64,000 bases of DNA, from contig NC_092320.1 of the NCBI RefSeq assembly GCF_036785885.1, forward strand, positions 15,997,557 to 16,061,556, in the 5' to 3' direction. Source of the stretch: Coffea arabica (Eukaryota; Streptophyta; Magnoliopsida; Gentianales; Rubiaceae). This document shows, one piece after another, positions 1 through 12,682 of the stretch (its first letter is position 1; every line of letters begins with the position of its first letter). A program made the position numbers and the translations under genes. The notes under the pieces were generated by a model. It was not told the origin of the DNA. It saw only the letters and a list, made by a program, of their open reading frames with translations, and did no database searches.

Positions 1-1804
1 AGAGTAAATTGTAGTTTCGTCACAATTTTGAGTCCATTATGAACACAAGTACAAGATTTATAAAAATAAGATGTCTAAACAATATTATTCCAAACAAAAA
101 TAGACGTGTATGTTGTATAGACTATACTACATTGGCTAGTTCCTGACATTAAATGGTTTTAGGAGTTCTTTTAGAGTATTTTGAAAAAGAAAGCCACAGA
201 TTTTTTTGTTGTTGTTTTAATACCTCAATTTCCATATTCTAGTTGATGCCAAATTAAGAACCTTTTCTTAAAGTTAATTTAAGGACATTAAGGGCAAGTC
301 ACCAAACGAAGGAGTATATATATATTTAATTTTTTTTCTAAAAATTGAGGGATGGAATTTAAAAAACGAGAAAGGAATGGAGGATTTGAAGTCAAAACTT
401 CTAATTCTTGGGGTGATATTTTTCTTTGCGGAGGGATAGCAAAAGCACCAAAATGTCGGGCCACAGCAAAAAAAGAAAAGAAAAGAAAATAAAATAAAAT
501 GCCTCAAGGATACAAAACTTGTCAGCAAATTGGTGAGGAGCTAATATTTTTCCCCCCAAAACAAAAAAAAAAAAAAGTACTTTAAGGTTTATATCGCGCA
601 TGACTGCATATGGGCAATCTGTAAGCTATCCGGGCTTTACGTAGCTTTTTAGCTATATGCTATTTTGGTACGTAAGGAAACAAGTTCTTGCTTACACAAG
701 TAGGCTTGGTTGGTCGATATGTGTCTCGATTATGTACGAAGGTTCTTCTTTACACCATATTGGAGAAAACATTCCAATATCTTGATTTGATGTTCATGAA
801 AACGTCAAACTTTACTTTTTCTCATGAGCCAAATATTGCAGAGAGAAAAGCCTAGATTGTGCTTTATCTTTCACATAAAAATATGCAACCAAAAAGAAAA
901 AAAAAAAAAAATTCTCTCTTGCTTCATCATGAAGATTTCGTCCATATATACTATTATTCCCATGAAACAAAGATACCCCAATACCAACAATTTGGAGAAT
1001 CTTCAAAAATCAAAGTGACAAAAGTTTAGCACAAGACGTATATAAAAAAAAGAAGCTAGGCATACAGCATGGATAATGATAAGGGAAAAAGGGTATCACC
1101 AGGTATTGTCCAAAAGAAGAATTTTTGTTACTTGTTGTCTTTCTTTTATTTTTCTACAATTATTTTCTTCTTTTCAAAGGTGATCATCATGGGGTCAAAA
1201 TCATTTTTTTTGCCTTTTCCCCTTTATCTTTTTCTTCAAGGGCCCTGCCAACAAAGTTGTCTCTTGTCAATTATACGGAAAGAGGTCTCTAGCTTGTTCT
1301 TGGACATGGCTTGTCATAATTTAACTGGCTGATTCTTTTTGTTCTTTTTTTTTTTAAGTTTACATTTATATAATGGACTTAATTCAGGACGAAAAACTTC
1401 AAGGAGTTAACTTGGAAAATCTACCAAAAAATTACGTAAAAACCAAGAAGCAAAATAATTTAGTTGCTCCATTTGAAGCAATTTGACTCCGAAAGTTCCA
1501 AGAAAAGGGAAAGGAAAAAAGAGAAATTCATCACTCGGGAAAGAGGTACGAGTATTACTGTTAATGCTAAAAAATAAGTAAGTTCCAAACGATTAGTGAA
1601 AAAAGAAGAATATATTAACAACAATTTCTTTTCTTTCCTAACCAACCTTGGGAAATCTTTACGATTAATGAAGATTTTTTCTTTTCGAAAATCAATAATC
1701 TAATAGTAGATGCTGTGCATGTCAAAGTTCCATGAAGCAATAATGTCATATCATAGAGAAATGAAAAATACATAAAGAAAAAAAGAAAAAGACTAATCTA
1801 AAAG

Positions 1805-1828
1805 ATCTCTCTCTCTCTCTCTCTCTCT
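1805..1828. repeat. (CT)n microsatellite
   Basis: An uninterrupted CT dinucleotide run of about 12 units, in intergenic sequence. Likely length-polymorphic. Confidence 0.85.
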
Positions 1829-3013
1829 GAGTAACAGGAACAAAACTTCAACTTAAGCTTGCTACTACCCATGAAGTGTGGACTATATCTTGAGAATAGA
1901 AACGAGTGGCTTGAACTAAAAATTATGGAAGAAAAAGGCTAGTGATTCGAGCCAAGGGAACAAAGCTGTCTCCCTTGTACTGGAATATGAATACAAATGG
2001 GAAGGATAAACATATACCCATATTCTTTCTAGCTTGTTGGGATGCTTGGTCTCCTTGAAAACTCCACTTTCGGTAGCAGTATATATGCAATATCCACGGG
2101 TGGTTCAAGACTAGTCCATTACTAATATAAATCAACAATCTCTTGAGAAGCTACATAGGAGATGAAGAAAGTTTCTTGGGATTTTAATCAAACTATCACC
2201 CCAAAGCAGATGTTTCTGTTAATTTAATTTAATTTTCATACTCGCTACACCTGCTAATACCACCATTACCAGTTCTTAGGCTTGCTATTATGGTATAATG
2301 ATAATACACTTGTAATTTATCTACCTAATTAATGCATCTCTGGCCAACAAATTATAAAATGTATTGTAGGATTTTTAAATTTTAAATCTCATGTTTTTGT
2401 AATAAAGGTACTAATTAGCAACTTACCTAACAGGTGCAAACACCGTTCCCAAGTGCATTGCATGGGTTAAAATGGGTGTACACTCCAAAAAATGTTCAAA
2501 GTGCTGCAATCAAAGTTCATCAAAATGACAGAATACCACACAATTGGGAGCCAGGGAGGGAAAGGGGTTATGGCATTTGCTGATGAGCCATGTACCTATT
2601 GCCATTCACGGGTATTATTTATTTTAAAAGAATTCTGCTTTCATCCACTCAAAGCCAAGGTTTATGCCCTATTTCAACCAAAAAGATGTTGAGATCAAGC
2701 TGGTTATTTCAAAACAAGTTTTGGATAGGAAGGGGGAAATGATCTCATTTATCATTAAAAATGGGTTCTGGCTTCCAATATCTTCAATAATTGATGTCAG
2801 AGACGCAGTCAAATTCTTGTTCAAAATGTTTTCGAGGTGCATGTATTTAATTGTGAGTACAATTTAGTTTTCAAATTAATGTGTGTCTTTTCTAATATTG
2901 AACAACTTTATCTCTGTTGTAGAACATTTTATAACAAGAATGTGAAAACCTTCAGCAGAAGTAAAAACAGGCTTATGGATTACAGAATAACAGCAAATGT
3001 GCCATTTGACAAA

Positions 3014-3133
3014 ATAATAATACTAGTAATAATAATACTAGTAGTAATAATAATAGTAATAATAGTATTAATAGTAGTATTAATAATAGTAGTAATAGTA
3101 ACAACAGTAGTAACAGTAGTAATAGTAGTAATA

Positions 3134-3200
<67 letters not shown>

Positions 3201-3205
3201 TAATA
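3014..3205. repeat. compound trinucleotide microsatellite (TAA/TAG)
   Basis: About 190 bp made almost wholly of TAA and TAG/ACA triplets on the plus strand. The first half is a mixed, degenerate array and the second half is nearly pure TAA. A 154-residue open frame runs through it only because the repeat has no stop in that frame; the translation is a run of Ile and Val and is not a gene. Confidence 0.9.
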
Positions 3206-6200
3206 ATAATAATTGGGTCAGAGCGCCAAGTGGATATTTATTATGATATGGTTCAGGTATTGATTATTTTAAGATATAAAAATAAATATGACAATGTATA
3301 AATAGAAAAAAATAATTATTATAAATATGTGTATTCACACGATAGATTATTAGGTTAGATGTAGAGGTGTTCAAATTTTGGAAAAAATTCAAAAAAATGG
3401 TTGATCCAAGCCAGATTGGATTTCAGATTTTGATAGAATTGAAATATATCCAATTATAATTTTTGACAAAATAGTTTGAGAATGAATAGTTGAATACCAA
3501 GAATACATTACCGAATTACTGATTACCGATTGAATTACTGATTTTTCAATCGAAATCTAATTACTAATATTCAATTTATCAAACTAAGATTTGGACAATA
3601 ATAGAAAATTGGTCTCAAAAAATTGATTCTCAAATTTCAAAAATATTTTGTTACCAAAATTTCGGTTGCTGACTCGTGAACATCCCTAAATAGATGTGAT
3701 TTAATTGAACGAGTGTGCCGTGCCATAGACATTCGTGAAAAAAATCGATAATAATAACGTTAGGAACAAGAGAGAGAGAGAGAGATTGGTGAATTGGCAG
3801 GCTGACAGTAGGTAGAGATGCAGGTCTTGGAGTTGCGTTGATGCACCCGTCAGAGAAACTTTTACGTTCATGCAGACAAAAGGATGGTAAGAATTCGTAA
3901 TATTTTGTTCGTTACTTTCATAGTATTCCCCACTGCCCATTATTATTGTTTTTCCCATGACCTATTCACTCATTCATTCTCACTCATACATGGTCACTCA
4001 CTAGACTCTAAACAGTAAACGGAAACAGCAGAAGCAGTAGGAGTGTTTCAGGCTTCAGAACCTAAACGGATATCAGTCAAATTAATTATTGAAATGTCGC
4101 TTCAATCTACAGTATATATCAGATTGGTTTTCCTGTTCATGTACTGAAACTGAAGGCGATAACAGTACTTGTATGTTTCATATCTGCTCAACCAACCAAC
4201 CCTCCAAACTAGGCCGTAGGCTCTATACTGTTGCACTTCGTCCCTTCTTCAGTTCTTCTTCCTCGTGTCTCTTTCTCATTCCCCCACCAGCCGGCAGTAT
4301 TCATTTAATGCTAGCTGTTACAGAACCTTTTTAGTTTCTTTTTTCTGTTTTTCTTTTTCTTTCTTAAACATAGTATGATAAGAGTATAAAATTTGCATCC
4401 TTAATCATGTATTAAGTTGGTTGGATTCTTGATCTTTAGCTTTTAAATCTGTACAACAACCATTTGAATTGTACCTCATCTTTTTATCCATCTAGCTATT
4501 GGACAATCTCCAGTCTCTCTCTAGCTTCTTGCTAATCATTTGCTTTTTTCCAAGCAACAGTGAATCTCAAATGGTATATGTTCCAACACCATGAATAATC
4601 ACATGATACACAACTCCACTATCCAAAGCAAAAGGGCATCATACGCACCCCAAAAGCTGATTTTCTTTCTTTCTTTCTTTTTTTTTTTACAGGATGAAAA
4701 GCCTAACTCAAATAGATTTTGGATCAAATATGCTGGCCTGGTCATGTTATCCAGTCACCTTTTGCCTAAGAATATGTACAACCTTTATACCATCTATTTA
4801 TGATACTACTTGCCTAAGTTAAGTCTTCATGTGGATGATTGAAAGATGTGTGTTCCCACTTGGAGGATGGATCATTCCTATTGCATGCATAGTATTCCCC
4901 ATAAACAGTTGCTATGTGCATTTTGAGCTACTGGACATCCCTTTTATCACCTCATAGCATTACCAATACCAACAAATAACTAGCAAGGACAAACTTGGAT
5001 TTGCCGATTCAGTACGCGTATACAGGCAAAAAGTAATATCTAGGTACAAAAGCAAAGGCACAGATTTTCCCGGGTACTCTTGGCAGTGAGTTCTCTTAAG
5101 TTTAAACTTTTTACCCTTTGAAAAGCATACGTGAAAAAACTAACCAGAAAACCTCAAATTAACTTTTCATTTAGCCAAAAAAAAGGTTTGGACTTATTTT
5201 AAGCAAGAATTAATAGCCAGACTTTTTGCATCTTTTCCTTCTTCTTCCTTTTTTTTAATTAAGAAATTTGATTTTTGGTTACTTTATCACATAAACAAGA
5301 TTAATATGAAGCTACTCTAGCTTATTACCCTATCTTCGTTACTAACTGTGACCTAGCCGGCTTTGGAATGTATATTAAAAAAGGGAAAAATAAACTGCGA
5401 AAGGTGTTACTCATGGAACCCACTATAGAGGTCTGAATGAAAAATTGGAAGATTTGGAACTGCTCATTCATTATGGAAATGAAGTTGAAGATGCATGGAT
5501 TTGGAAAAACCCCTTCTATTTTTGTCCTAACAGAAAACATTCTCCATGTCCGGATGGTGTTCTTTCTGGGAAAACTCCGTCCTACAGAATTTATCATTAT
5601 CTGTCCAACCAAAGCTAAATACCCAATTCTTGGGTAAACAAAAAAAATTTCCAGTCCTTGCTTCTTTAATTAAAATGCCAGAAGCTTTTGGCATTGCTTT
5701 CCCGTACTTTATGGGACTATGTTTCCCGTGTCCACTGCCCATATGGTTTTGCTTCTGCTAAGTATAACTCTAGTTCCTTGATAGGTGAGTAGCTATGCAC
5801 AATGTTGTCAAACTTGGTCTTTCTTCACTAGATTTCAGTTGTTAAGTCCTCTATCATAGGTTGCAATAATAGAGAATCACGCTATCATACAGTTAGAAGA
5901 AAACATCATTAAAGCATAAACTGAAAGCGAAAAGTTCTTTACATGGAGAACATAATCTAAACGAAACTTATGACCGATCCTTCATTTTCTTTTTATCTTT
6001 TTTCTTGATCCTCGGGGAAGGGGAGATGCTAGAAAGTTGAACTCTTGAATCATTACTACCTTAATGGCTGAGTAATACTCAGAGAGGTAACTAGTTGCAA
6101 GTCTAACTAAATCAAAAGCTTTGAGGGATTTTCAAACTTGAGAAGCCATTGATATGTAAATCCTACTTGAGTTCGACTACTTGCTAGTTGCTAGTTGAGT

Positions 6201-6234
6201 ACCCTAGACCACCATTATATTTCTGGATTTGTGG

Positions 6235-8413
6235 TCATGAGTGCATGGACTGGTCATCATCTTGTTCGATCTCAGAAGCAGGTTCGTCATCTTCTTCAAA
6301 GCTATTGACACCATAAGCTCCATGTCCATTTCCAAAAGCTTTAATGTGATCCTTGAGGGATCTCTTGTGCTTAAAATCCGACCCACAAATGCAATACCAG
6401 AGCTTCCCACAATTCTTCTCATGAGTCCTCCAATCTCCTCTTACTGCAAAAGCTTTGCCACATTTTCTGCACATGAAGGGCTTGATCCCATGCTTCCTTT
6501 TGTAGTGTGTTTGGAGGGTTCTGAAATCTTTTAGTGGCTTTGCTCTTGGATGATCAATATTGTTTCTGCAACCCGGTGCACAACAATAGCAAGGGAGCCT
6601 TAGCATTCCAGTAGGTTGAGTCCCCCTTAGAGATTCAGGCCCTTTTCTGTACTGAGATCCATGCCCCCACATATGCATCTGCATCACCGACACATTGAAA
6701 ACTTCTTGGTGAATCTAACAGTACTTATGTCTAGAAGAATTCTGCCAGATAAAAGGGGAAAAAATACAAAATGGAGGAATAAAAGACAATGCAAAACATC
6801 TTCGTGGATGAAATAAAGCATGTAAATGTTGAATATCATGACTAAAGGATCCAAGAGCATATCAGTAGTTATAGGAAGCATTTCTACACAAAACGAGAAA
6901 TTTAATTGTAAGTAGTTAAATGAAATGGTTCTTGAAAGAAAACAAAACAGAATTCTTGATTTTTTCCTAATTTGTTTGGAGATACTACTATAATGGTGGT
7001 AAGATCTCCATATCATAGACAAAAATAAGATAGTAGTTCTTAGTTAAACAAAATATTAAGTTGACTGGAGCTAGGAAGATTTGCGTCAGATGATAAAGGG
7101 CTTTGATTTCTTAAGAATGGGGTTTGCTGGTTTGCAACCTGTAGTTTTGGTCTCGACCGTGGGGACAGTGGATAAAAGCTTAGAGGTGGGATTCTGTTCC
7201 TTAGTACTTCAAGGAAAAATCCCGGAAAACTGCAAGATTTTCAGTTGGAATGCACAGTGCAGATATGTGTGCAGACAACAACAAACTTCGAAATGTCTAA
7301 AGCAACAAGGAACATTGTCTGTGTTGTTCAATCACATAAATGAGTTCACTGCTCACGCACCTAGCAGCTTTAGTTCAGTTGGATCAGGTGTGGAGAATTA
7401 CGGCATTGAAATTGAAAGAAGTCATAAAGAACATTGATAAATACCGAATAGTTAATTCCAAAAATCCAATAGTACTTTTAAAGTAAATGAAATTTTGGAA
7501 ATAATTAACAACTCCTCCATATCCATATCTAATCCTTTTCTTAAAGTTCAAGCTTTTAGAAAAAAAAGGATTAGAAATTGGGAATTTGGGAGCCTATTCT
7601 TATTGAGTTTAGGAATTGAATTTGGAAAAAGGAAAAGTAGAGAGAGAGAGGGGGCAGGGAGACTCACAATAGAAAAAAGAAGAATAAAACGAGGAGGAGA
7701 GAAAGCTTTGGAGTTAAAAATATTTCCTGCGGCTGCTTTGATCTGTGAAATTGACTTACTTGCATGTTGTTGTATCTGTTGAAAGTTTTGCAGCAAACTG
7801 GGCAGGAAAACTGAGTAGGACCAATAAGAATCTGGGAAGGAGTAGGGATCCAATACTGGCCCTTGTTGAGTCTGTTCATGATGGGGTGGTATCCAGCAGC
7901 TGAGACATCTCCATCTTGATCATGATCTTTATCAGTGGTTTCAACTGAAGAAGAAAGAACGGAAGCCAGATCAGCTGCACTAGGGTTTGGTAGTCCTATA
8001 TGTAGTGCTACAGTAACATCTTCATCATCATCTTCAGCTTCAGCTTCTTCATGAACCTCATGAACAGCTCCGGGAAAGAGGGTTTTTTGGCTGTCTTCTT
8101 TGGATTTACTGCTGCTACTTCTTTCCATATCCATTTCCTGGCAACAGGGCTCTTCTGAAATTGCTCCATGATCATGCCTTGTTGGACTTAAGCTGAGGAG
8201 AGGAAGGGCTTCTCTTAGAGGAGGTGAGCTTGGTGGGCTGTTGTGAGAGTGAAAAGAGGTGCTAGTACCATTGTACTGAATGCAATTGTTCGAGTAGTAG
8301 AAGTTTTGGACATAATTAGGAGGCTGATGATTTGAGGAGATTGAGGAAGAAAAAGGGTATGGAGTGTTGAATTTGAACCATTGATTGTAGAAATTTGAGT
8401 AAGGATCAGTCAT
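6235..8413 (-). CDS. WIP2: WIP-domain C2H2 zinc-finger transcription factor (WIP2/NTT-like)
   Basis: Two exons, 8413-7760 (218 codons) and 6678-6235 (147 aa plus TGA), give a 365-aa protein. The donor is GTAAGT and the acceptor is TGATGCAG; the intron falls inside the first zinc finger, after residue 218. The ATG at 8413 begins [13 protein letters not shown], like the start of Arabidopsis NTT/WIP2. A VALHIGLP motif follows in the middle. The WIP signature is at residues 188-190, followed by four fingers: C204/C207/H220/H224, then [20 protein letters not shown] and [16 protein letters not shown]. An acidic tail follows. WIP proteins are plant-only nuclear regulators acting in transmitting tract and root founder cells (WIP2/4/5), seed coat (TT1) and melon sex determination (CmWIP1). 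Family membership is certain from the conserved C-terminal block; assignment to WIP2 rather than WIP4/5 rests on the N-terminus and is less sure. Confidence 0.93.
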
Positions 8414-8557
8414 GGTGAAAAGGTGAGCTTTGAGGAGAGAGAAAAAGAGAGAGAGAGAGAGTAGAAGATGGCCAAAATGTGATGGTGATGAGGAGCAATC
8501 TGGAGACTGATTAGCACTCAACCTTTTTCAAAAGGAGCTGAATGGTGAAATATATAT
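8414..8557 (-). promoter_or_regulatory. 5' UTR and TATA box of the WIP gene
   Basis: A TATATAT stretch at 8551-8557 lies about 140 bp upstream of the ATG, which suits a TATA box with a 5' UTR of roughly 100 nt. The UTR carries a GA/CT dinucleotide run at about 8443-8461, which may be length-variable. No in-frame ATG lies upstream, so 8413 is the likely start. Confidence 0.5.
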
Positions 8558-9097
8558 CACCTTACAGGTTCCTACTATATACTTTTTTTTTTATCCCCCT
8601 TTAATAGAAAACCAAAGAAAAAAAAAAAAAAAAAAGCTACCTTGCCTTTTACCGAGGTGGGAAATAGATCCATGGACCGTAATTTCTTTCTTTAACTTTC
8701 TTCATCTCATGCCTCTTTTCTCCACTAGGTTTTTGAATATTTATTGACCCAAACATTGCATTGATATCACATAACTTTAACAAACCTTGTAGTGTGAAAA
8801 ATGGATTTCCTATGTCAAATACACAGAACTGCAAGTTTTGTTGAAAAAAGTTCCTGCTAAATAAGAAATTGTGGGACGTTATAATTGGGAATGCATAAGT
8901 TCCCAAAATTTAACCAACTAGCATTTCTTCTATTTTTACGAAAAGAACTCTGAAATGAGTACTACTTTCTTTAGGGTTGTAATCACCTATTCTATGAGAA
9001 TTGACAATAAATATCTTAAATCTTCAAATCTTTAGTGAAATGTTCCTGTGTGATGCATGAGAGGGTTAGTGAACACTATTAGTCAGCACATTTGAAG

Positions 9098-9515
9098 ATT
9101 AATTTTTTTTTATATATCTGGCCATTTATTCTAGATGCCCCATCGAATAAAAGAATGGTTTTAGTTCTTAAAATACTTAAATATTGCGAATTAGTTGTAA
9201 CAAAATATTCAACAGCAAAAGAAAGGATGAGTGGGAAGGTTTAGAACATTTGTTGATTAATTTTTTAGAATTAATTTCTCCAACGCTAACAATTTATACA
9301 GATTAGCACAACTAGATACATGATATATATGTAAAATTTAGAATATAATTTCCAATCGAGATTATTATTTGTCAGGGCTTACTTGTGTATACTATCACTA
9401 TAATAAATATTAACTTTTTTTTTTTCATATCTAATCATTTATTCTAGATGCCCCCTTGATGAAAAGACTGGTCTTAGTTTGTTCTATTGAATATTAGTCT
9501 TACCGGAATGATCAA
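9098..9515. repeat. diverged direct duplication, about 310-bp period
   Basis: The segment starting near 9118 (CATTTATTCTAGATGCCCC, then GGTTTTAGTT, then TTCAACAGCAAAAG) recurs near 9428 with the same order of motifs and scattered substitutions. This looks like an old local tandem duplication of about 310 bp rather than an inserted element; no terminal structure is visible. Confidence 0.5.
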
Positions 9516-10491
9516 CAGCAAAAGTTCATTTCTGGTTTCATTTGGATGTAATCAAGAATCCCCCTCCGATTACTAACTTTAGGGGTTTTTATAAAAAATG
9601 ATACTGCAACGATCTGATATATGTAAGGTAATAAAATAATTAAAAATTGTGTTCACAAAAAATATAAAAATTTTTCAGTAAAAAAATCACAATTCAAACA
9701 AGGCAGTTTAGAGGGGGAGGAGATTAGTGACACAGTATTTAAATTCACATACCCATATCTCTCTTTGCAGCAAAAATCCAAACTCATATCTTGCACGTTT
9801 GCCTAACCTTTACCCCCCAAAAAAAAATTTCACTTGTACGGCTTTCTTTCTTTCTTTGTTTTTTTCCCCCCGTAAGACTAGTTGTTATCAAGACACGAAA
9901 GTAACATTTTACTCGATCGTCCAACATTGAATTGTAAACCATAATAATCTTGTCAATTTCAACTGCTTGACTTGTGTCGCTGTTTTCCACCAGATATAGA
10001 CTGATCAACTTCCTGTCTTCTGTCCTTATAATGCACACATGACATGTTATACATCAACTCCAAGTATTCCATATCTTTGTTACATTACCCCTGGCCTAGG
10101 ATTGATGCTAATTTTTCATAATTAAGCATATAAAATTTATTGTCAATTAATTCTTCTCTAATTTAATTACCATCTGTTCCAGGTAAAATAAAAGATCCTC
10201 TTGACCATTAATAATGTTTAATTTTAAGGATTCAAATATCCCTTGTCCATAGGAAAAAAAAAAAACTAGGGGTAGAACAAGATAACATGAAAATTACACA
10301 GTTTAATTTATTGATGGGGTTGTGGGAAATGTTTCACCAAACAAATACTGTACTATTCATGATGCTTTAGTTTTTCTTCTTCAGTTCTTTGTATTTTTTT
10401 TTTTTCCCTTCTTTATATGACTATGATCTTAACGTTGTTGAAATACATATGCTGCAGCTCATAATAATTAAAAACAAAACAAACATACTTG

Positions 10492-10614
10492 TTGACTTCA
10501 TGGTTGACCATGCAGTCAACGTTTTCCATGTCGAACCTACCGCGGAGGTGATGGGCGACTTGCCGACTGACGATGATTCGATAAAATCTTAGTGCGCGGA
10601 TGGTGAAGTTGACC
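10492..10614. promoter_or_regulatory. cluster of W-box-like motifs
   Basis: TTGACT at 10492, TTGACC at 10504, GTCAA (TTGAC on the other strand) at about 10515 and TTGACC at 10609. W boxes are bound by WRKY factors. The cluster lies about 2.1 kb upstream of the WIP start codon, so a regulatory role is only inferred. Confidence 0.25.
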
Positions 10615-11050
10615 TTCGTTGCAAAAAAGTGTCCACCAATTTCTATCTTCAAAAGGATGCCCTGCGAATTACAACTGTACGAAATTTACATACGTATTGA
10701 TATAATTAAGAAGTATATCTATTTTCTTTTCAAGGGTCCCAAACACATTTCTTGTGTTATTTTATTCCTAGTACTCAAAACTTGCAAATGGAAAGTTAGG
10801 AATGGATCCCCCAAAATTTTTTAAAAACACACTATTAGTTATGGAAATTTATGACAGTTTTAAAAAAATTCCAAATATGTTGCCCCCTAATGCAAAATTT
10901 TTTACCCATTTATTCTTTTTAAGAAGATCAACTTTTTATCAACTGGATCACGCTTCACTGTTAAAAAATTTGATGCCCAACTTTCTCCTTAACATATCAA
11001 TCTTAGTTTCCCTCTAACATACCAATCTTTAGTTTCTTAACCCAAAAAAA

Positions 11051-11897
11051 GGGAAAATCGTTCAAAACATCTCTTACATTTTGTAAAATATCTTTTTTTC
11101 ATATATATTTTTAAAAGTGTAATTTTATGTCCTTTACAAATTCACATTGCTCAATTTTAGTCCCCTATCTAAATTTTTGACTAATTTTTGGCCGAAATCT
11201 ACCACGTTTCTTACACATGATCATTTTTTAGGGGTAAAATTGTCAAACACATTTCACATAATCTGATCCATAATCCCTCACATTTCACAAAATGAATTTT
11301 TTTGTCTCACACATTTTGCAAAATAAAAATTTTCATCCCTCATTGATTATGTGTGCGATAGTCTTTTCTTATTTTTGAAAACTCATATATATATATATTT
11401 ATTTATTTATTTATTTGATTTCATCTAAACGGTACAAAATAGCATGTAATATATCTTTATTTAATTTCATCTAAATAAGCTAATTGTAGTTGTAGATTAA
11501 ATCAAATACAAATATATTACATGCTATTTGTATTGTTCAAGTGAAATCAAATAGATATATACATGAATTAAAAAAAAAAAGAAACTATTCATACACATGA
11601 TCAATGAGAGATGGAAAAGTTTATTTTTTAAAATGTGAGGGACGAAAAAATTCATTTTGTAAAATGTGATTGACGAAAAAATCAAATTTTGTGAAATTTG
11701 ATTTGATAAATTTGCCCCTCAAAAATGATCACGTGCAAGGCACGTGGTGGATTCCGGTCAAAAACTAGTTAAAAATTTAGGTAGGGACTAAATTTGATCA
11801 ATGTGAATTTGTAAGAGATGTAAAATTATACTTTTAAAAGTGAGGGACGAAAAAAGTCATTTTACAAAATATGAGGGACATTTTGAACGATTTTTTC
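11051..11897. mobile_element. foldback/MITE-like element with arms of about 340 bp
   Basis: The sequence from 11051 to about 11380 is repeated in inverted orientation from about 11570 to 11897. The outer ends read AAAATCGTTCAAAA and its inverse. Conserved internal blocks include CAAATTCACATTG, CCACGT and AAATTTTTGACTA. The centre is itself partly palindromic (TTTGATTTCA near 11415 against TGAAATCAAA near 11540), so a transcript would fold into a hairpin of over 800 nt. There is no coding capacity. A possible 8-bp target duplication, ATACCAAT, is at 11019-11026 and 11913-11920; if real, the element extends to those points. The arms differ at many positions, so it is old. Confidence 0.75.
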
Positions 11898-12196
11898 AAA
11901 GCAAAAGGTAAGATACCAATTAAAATGGAATTTCAATCACTAGCTCGCTACTATTATGGGAAGATTTTTTTAGGTCATTTATTTATTGACTTGTATATCT
12001 CTTAATCATCATTTGTAACCCTAATTCCCTATTAGTTTCGTAGGATGAATCTTGATCACAATCTTATAGGTTTAAAATTCTCATTTCAAACATAATAATC
12101 TTTTGTGCTTTCCTACTACACTTTGATAGTTTTCTTAATGAATTTGGGATGGATGGGAGACTTATTCACATCCAAGGCAACATGTGACTTGTTAAG

Positions 12197-12682
12197 TTAG
12201 ATTGAGGTCGAGAATTTAAAGATCATGGGTTCAAATTGCTCTTCTCCCTCTGTGTTTCTAAAATCACACCTCTCACTTGCTAAAAAACAATTACTCCCCT
12301 TATTAAAAAAAAAGGGTTAAAAACAAAAAAAAAACCGTGGTATATCTAAAATACAGAAAAGGCCCCCGTAGTTTTAAAACATACAAAACGACACCTCATG
12401 TTTTGAACTAAATTGTAAACTAATAGAATTTGTTAAATTTAACGGAATCTGTTAAATTTAACGAAAAACTTAACGGAATCCGGTAAACTTAACGGTAAAT
12501 TTAACGGATTCCCGTAAGTTTAACGGCCGAAACTGTCATTTTCGTTAAGTTTAACGAATTCTGTTAGTTTACAATTTAGTTCAAAACATAAGGTGTCATT
12601 TTGTATGTTTTGAAATCACGGGGGGCTTTTATGTATTTTAGGTATACCACAGGGAACTTTTTTGTTTTTAACCCTAAAAAAA
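12197..12682 (+). mobile_element. SINE-like insertion, tail interrupted by a MITE
   Basis: A 13-bp direct repeat, GTGACTTGTTAAG, lies at 12084+100-12196 (left copy 12184-12196) and 12683-12695. Between the copies is a body of about 100 bp with a B-box-like GGTTCAAAT near 12228, ending in an A-run. The A-run is split by a separate inverted-repeat element at 12313-12675. Target duplication, possible Pol III B box and poly(A) tail fit a SINE. The A box is not convincing, so a short LINE-mobilised fragment is possible. Confidence 0.55.
12313..12675. mobile_element. foldback MITE inside the SINE poly(A) tail
   Basis: A near-perfect inverted repeat with ends AGGGTTAAAAACAAAA and its inverse. The arms are about 150 bp and share GTGGTAT, CTAAAATACA, AAAACATACAAAA, GACACCT and TTTTGAACTAAATTGTAAACTAA in inverted order. 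The centre contains several TTTAACGG/TTAACGAA motifs. It has no coding capacity. It is flanked by A-runs on both sides, so its target duplication cannot be separated from the host poly(A) tail. Confidence 0.75.

Larger units (their letters stand above)
1..6234. other. intergenic region, no gene recognised
   Basis: No reading frame here has a recognisable domain. The open frames are short, in low-complexity A/T-rich sequence, and overlap one another on both strands. The stretch contains a CT dinucleotide run near 1805-1828, a large TAA/TAG-type microsatellite at about 3014-3205 and a GA run near 3769-3785. The last few hundred bases before 6235 probably hold the 3' UTR of the minus-strand zinc-finger gene, but I see no clear polyadenylation landmark. 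Confidence 0.6.
8558..11018. other. intergenic region upstream of the WIP gene
   Basis: No gene recognised. It contains a diverged direct duplication (about 9098-9210 and 9408-9515) and a cluster of W-box-like TTGAC motifs at 10492-10614. The rest is A/T-rich with homopolymer runs. Confidence 0.55.

Noticed and set aside
2837..3301. 154-residue open frame with long Ile/Val runs
   Set aside because: It is the translation of the TAA/TAG microsatellite; no real protein composition outside it.
5640..5760. possible microRNA precursor (TTTCCCGTGTCCACTGCCCAT resembles the miR482 group loosely)
   Set aside because: No well-paired opposite arm could be found nearby, and the match needs gaps. The AATGCCA...TGGCATT palindrome there is too short.
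5325..5761. several overlapping 65-95-residue open frames on both strands
   Set aside because: They overlap each other in different frames, have no recognisable domain and no splice or promoter context.
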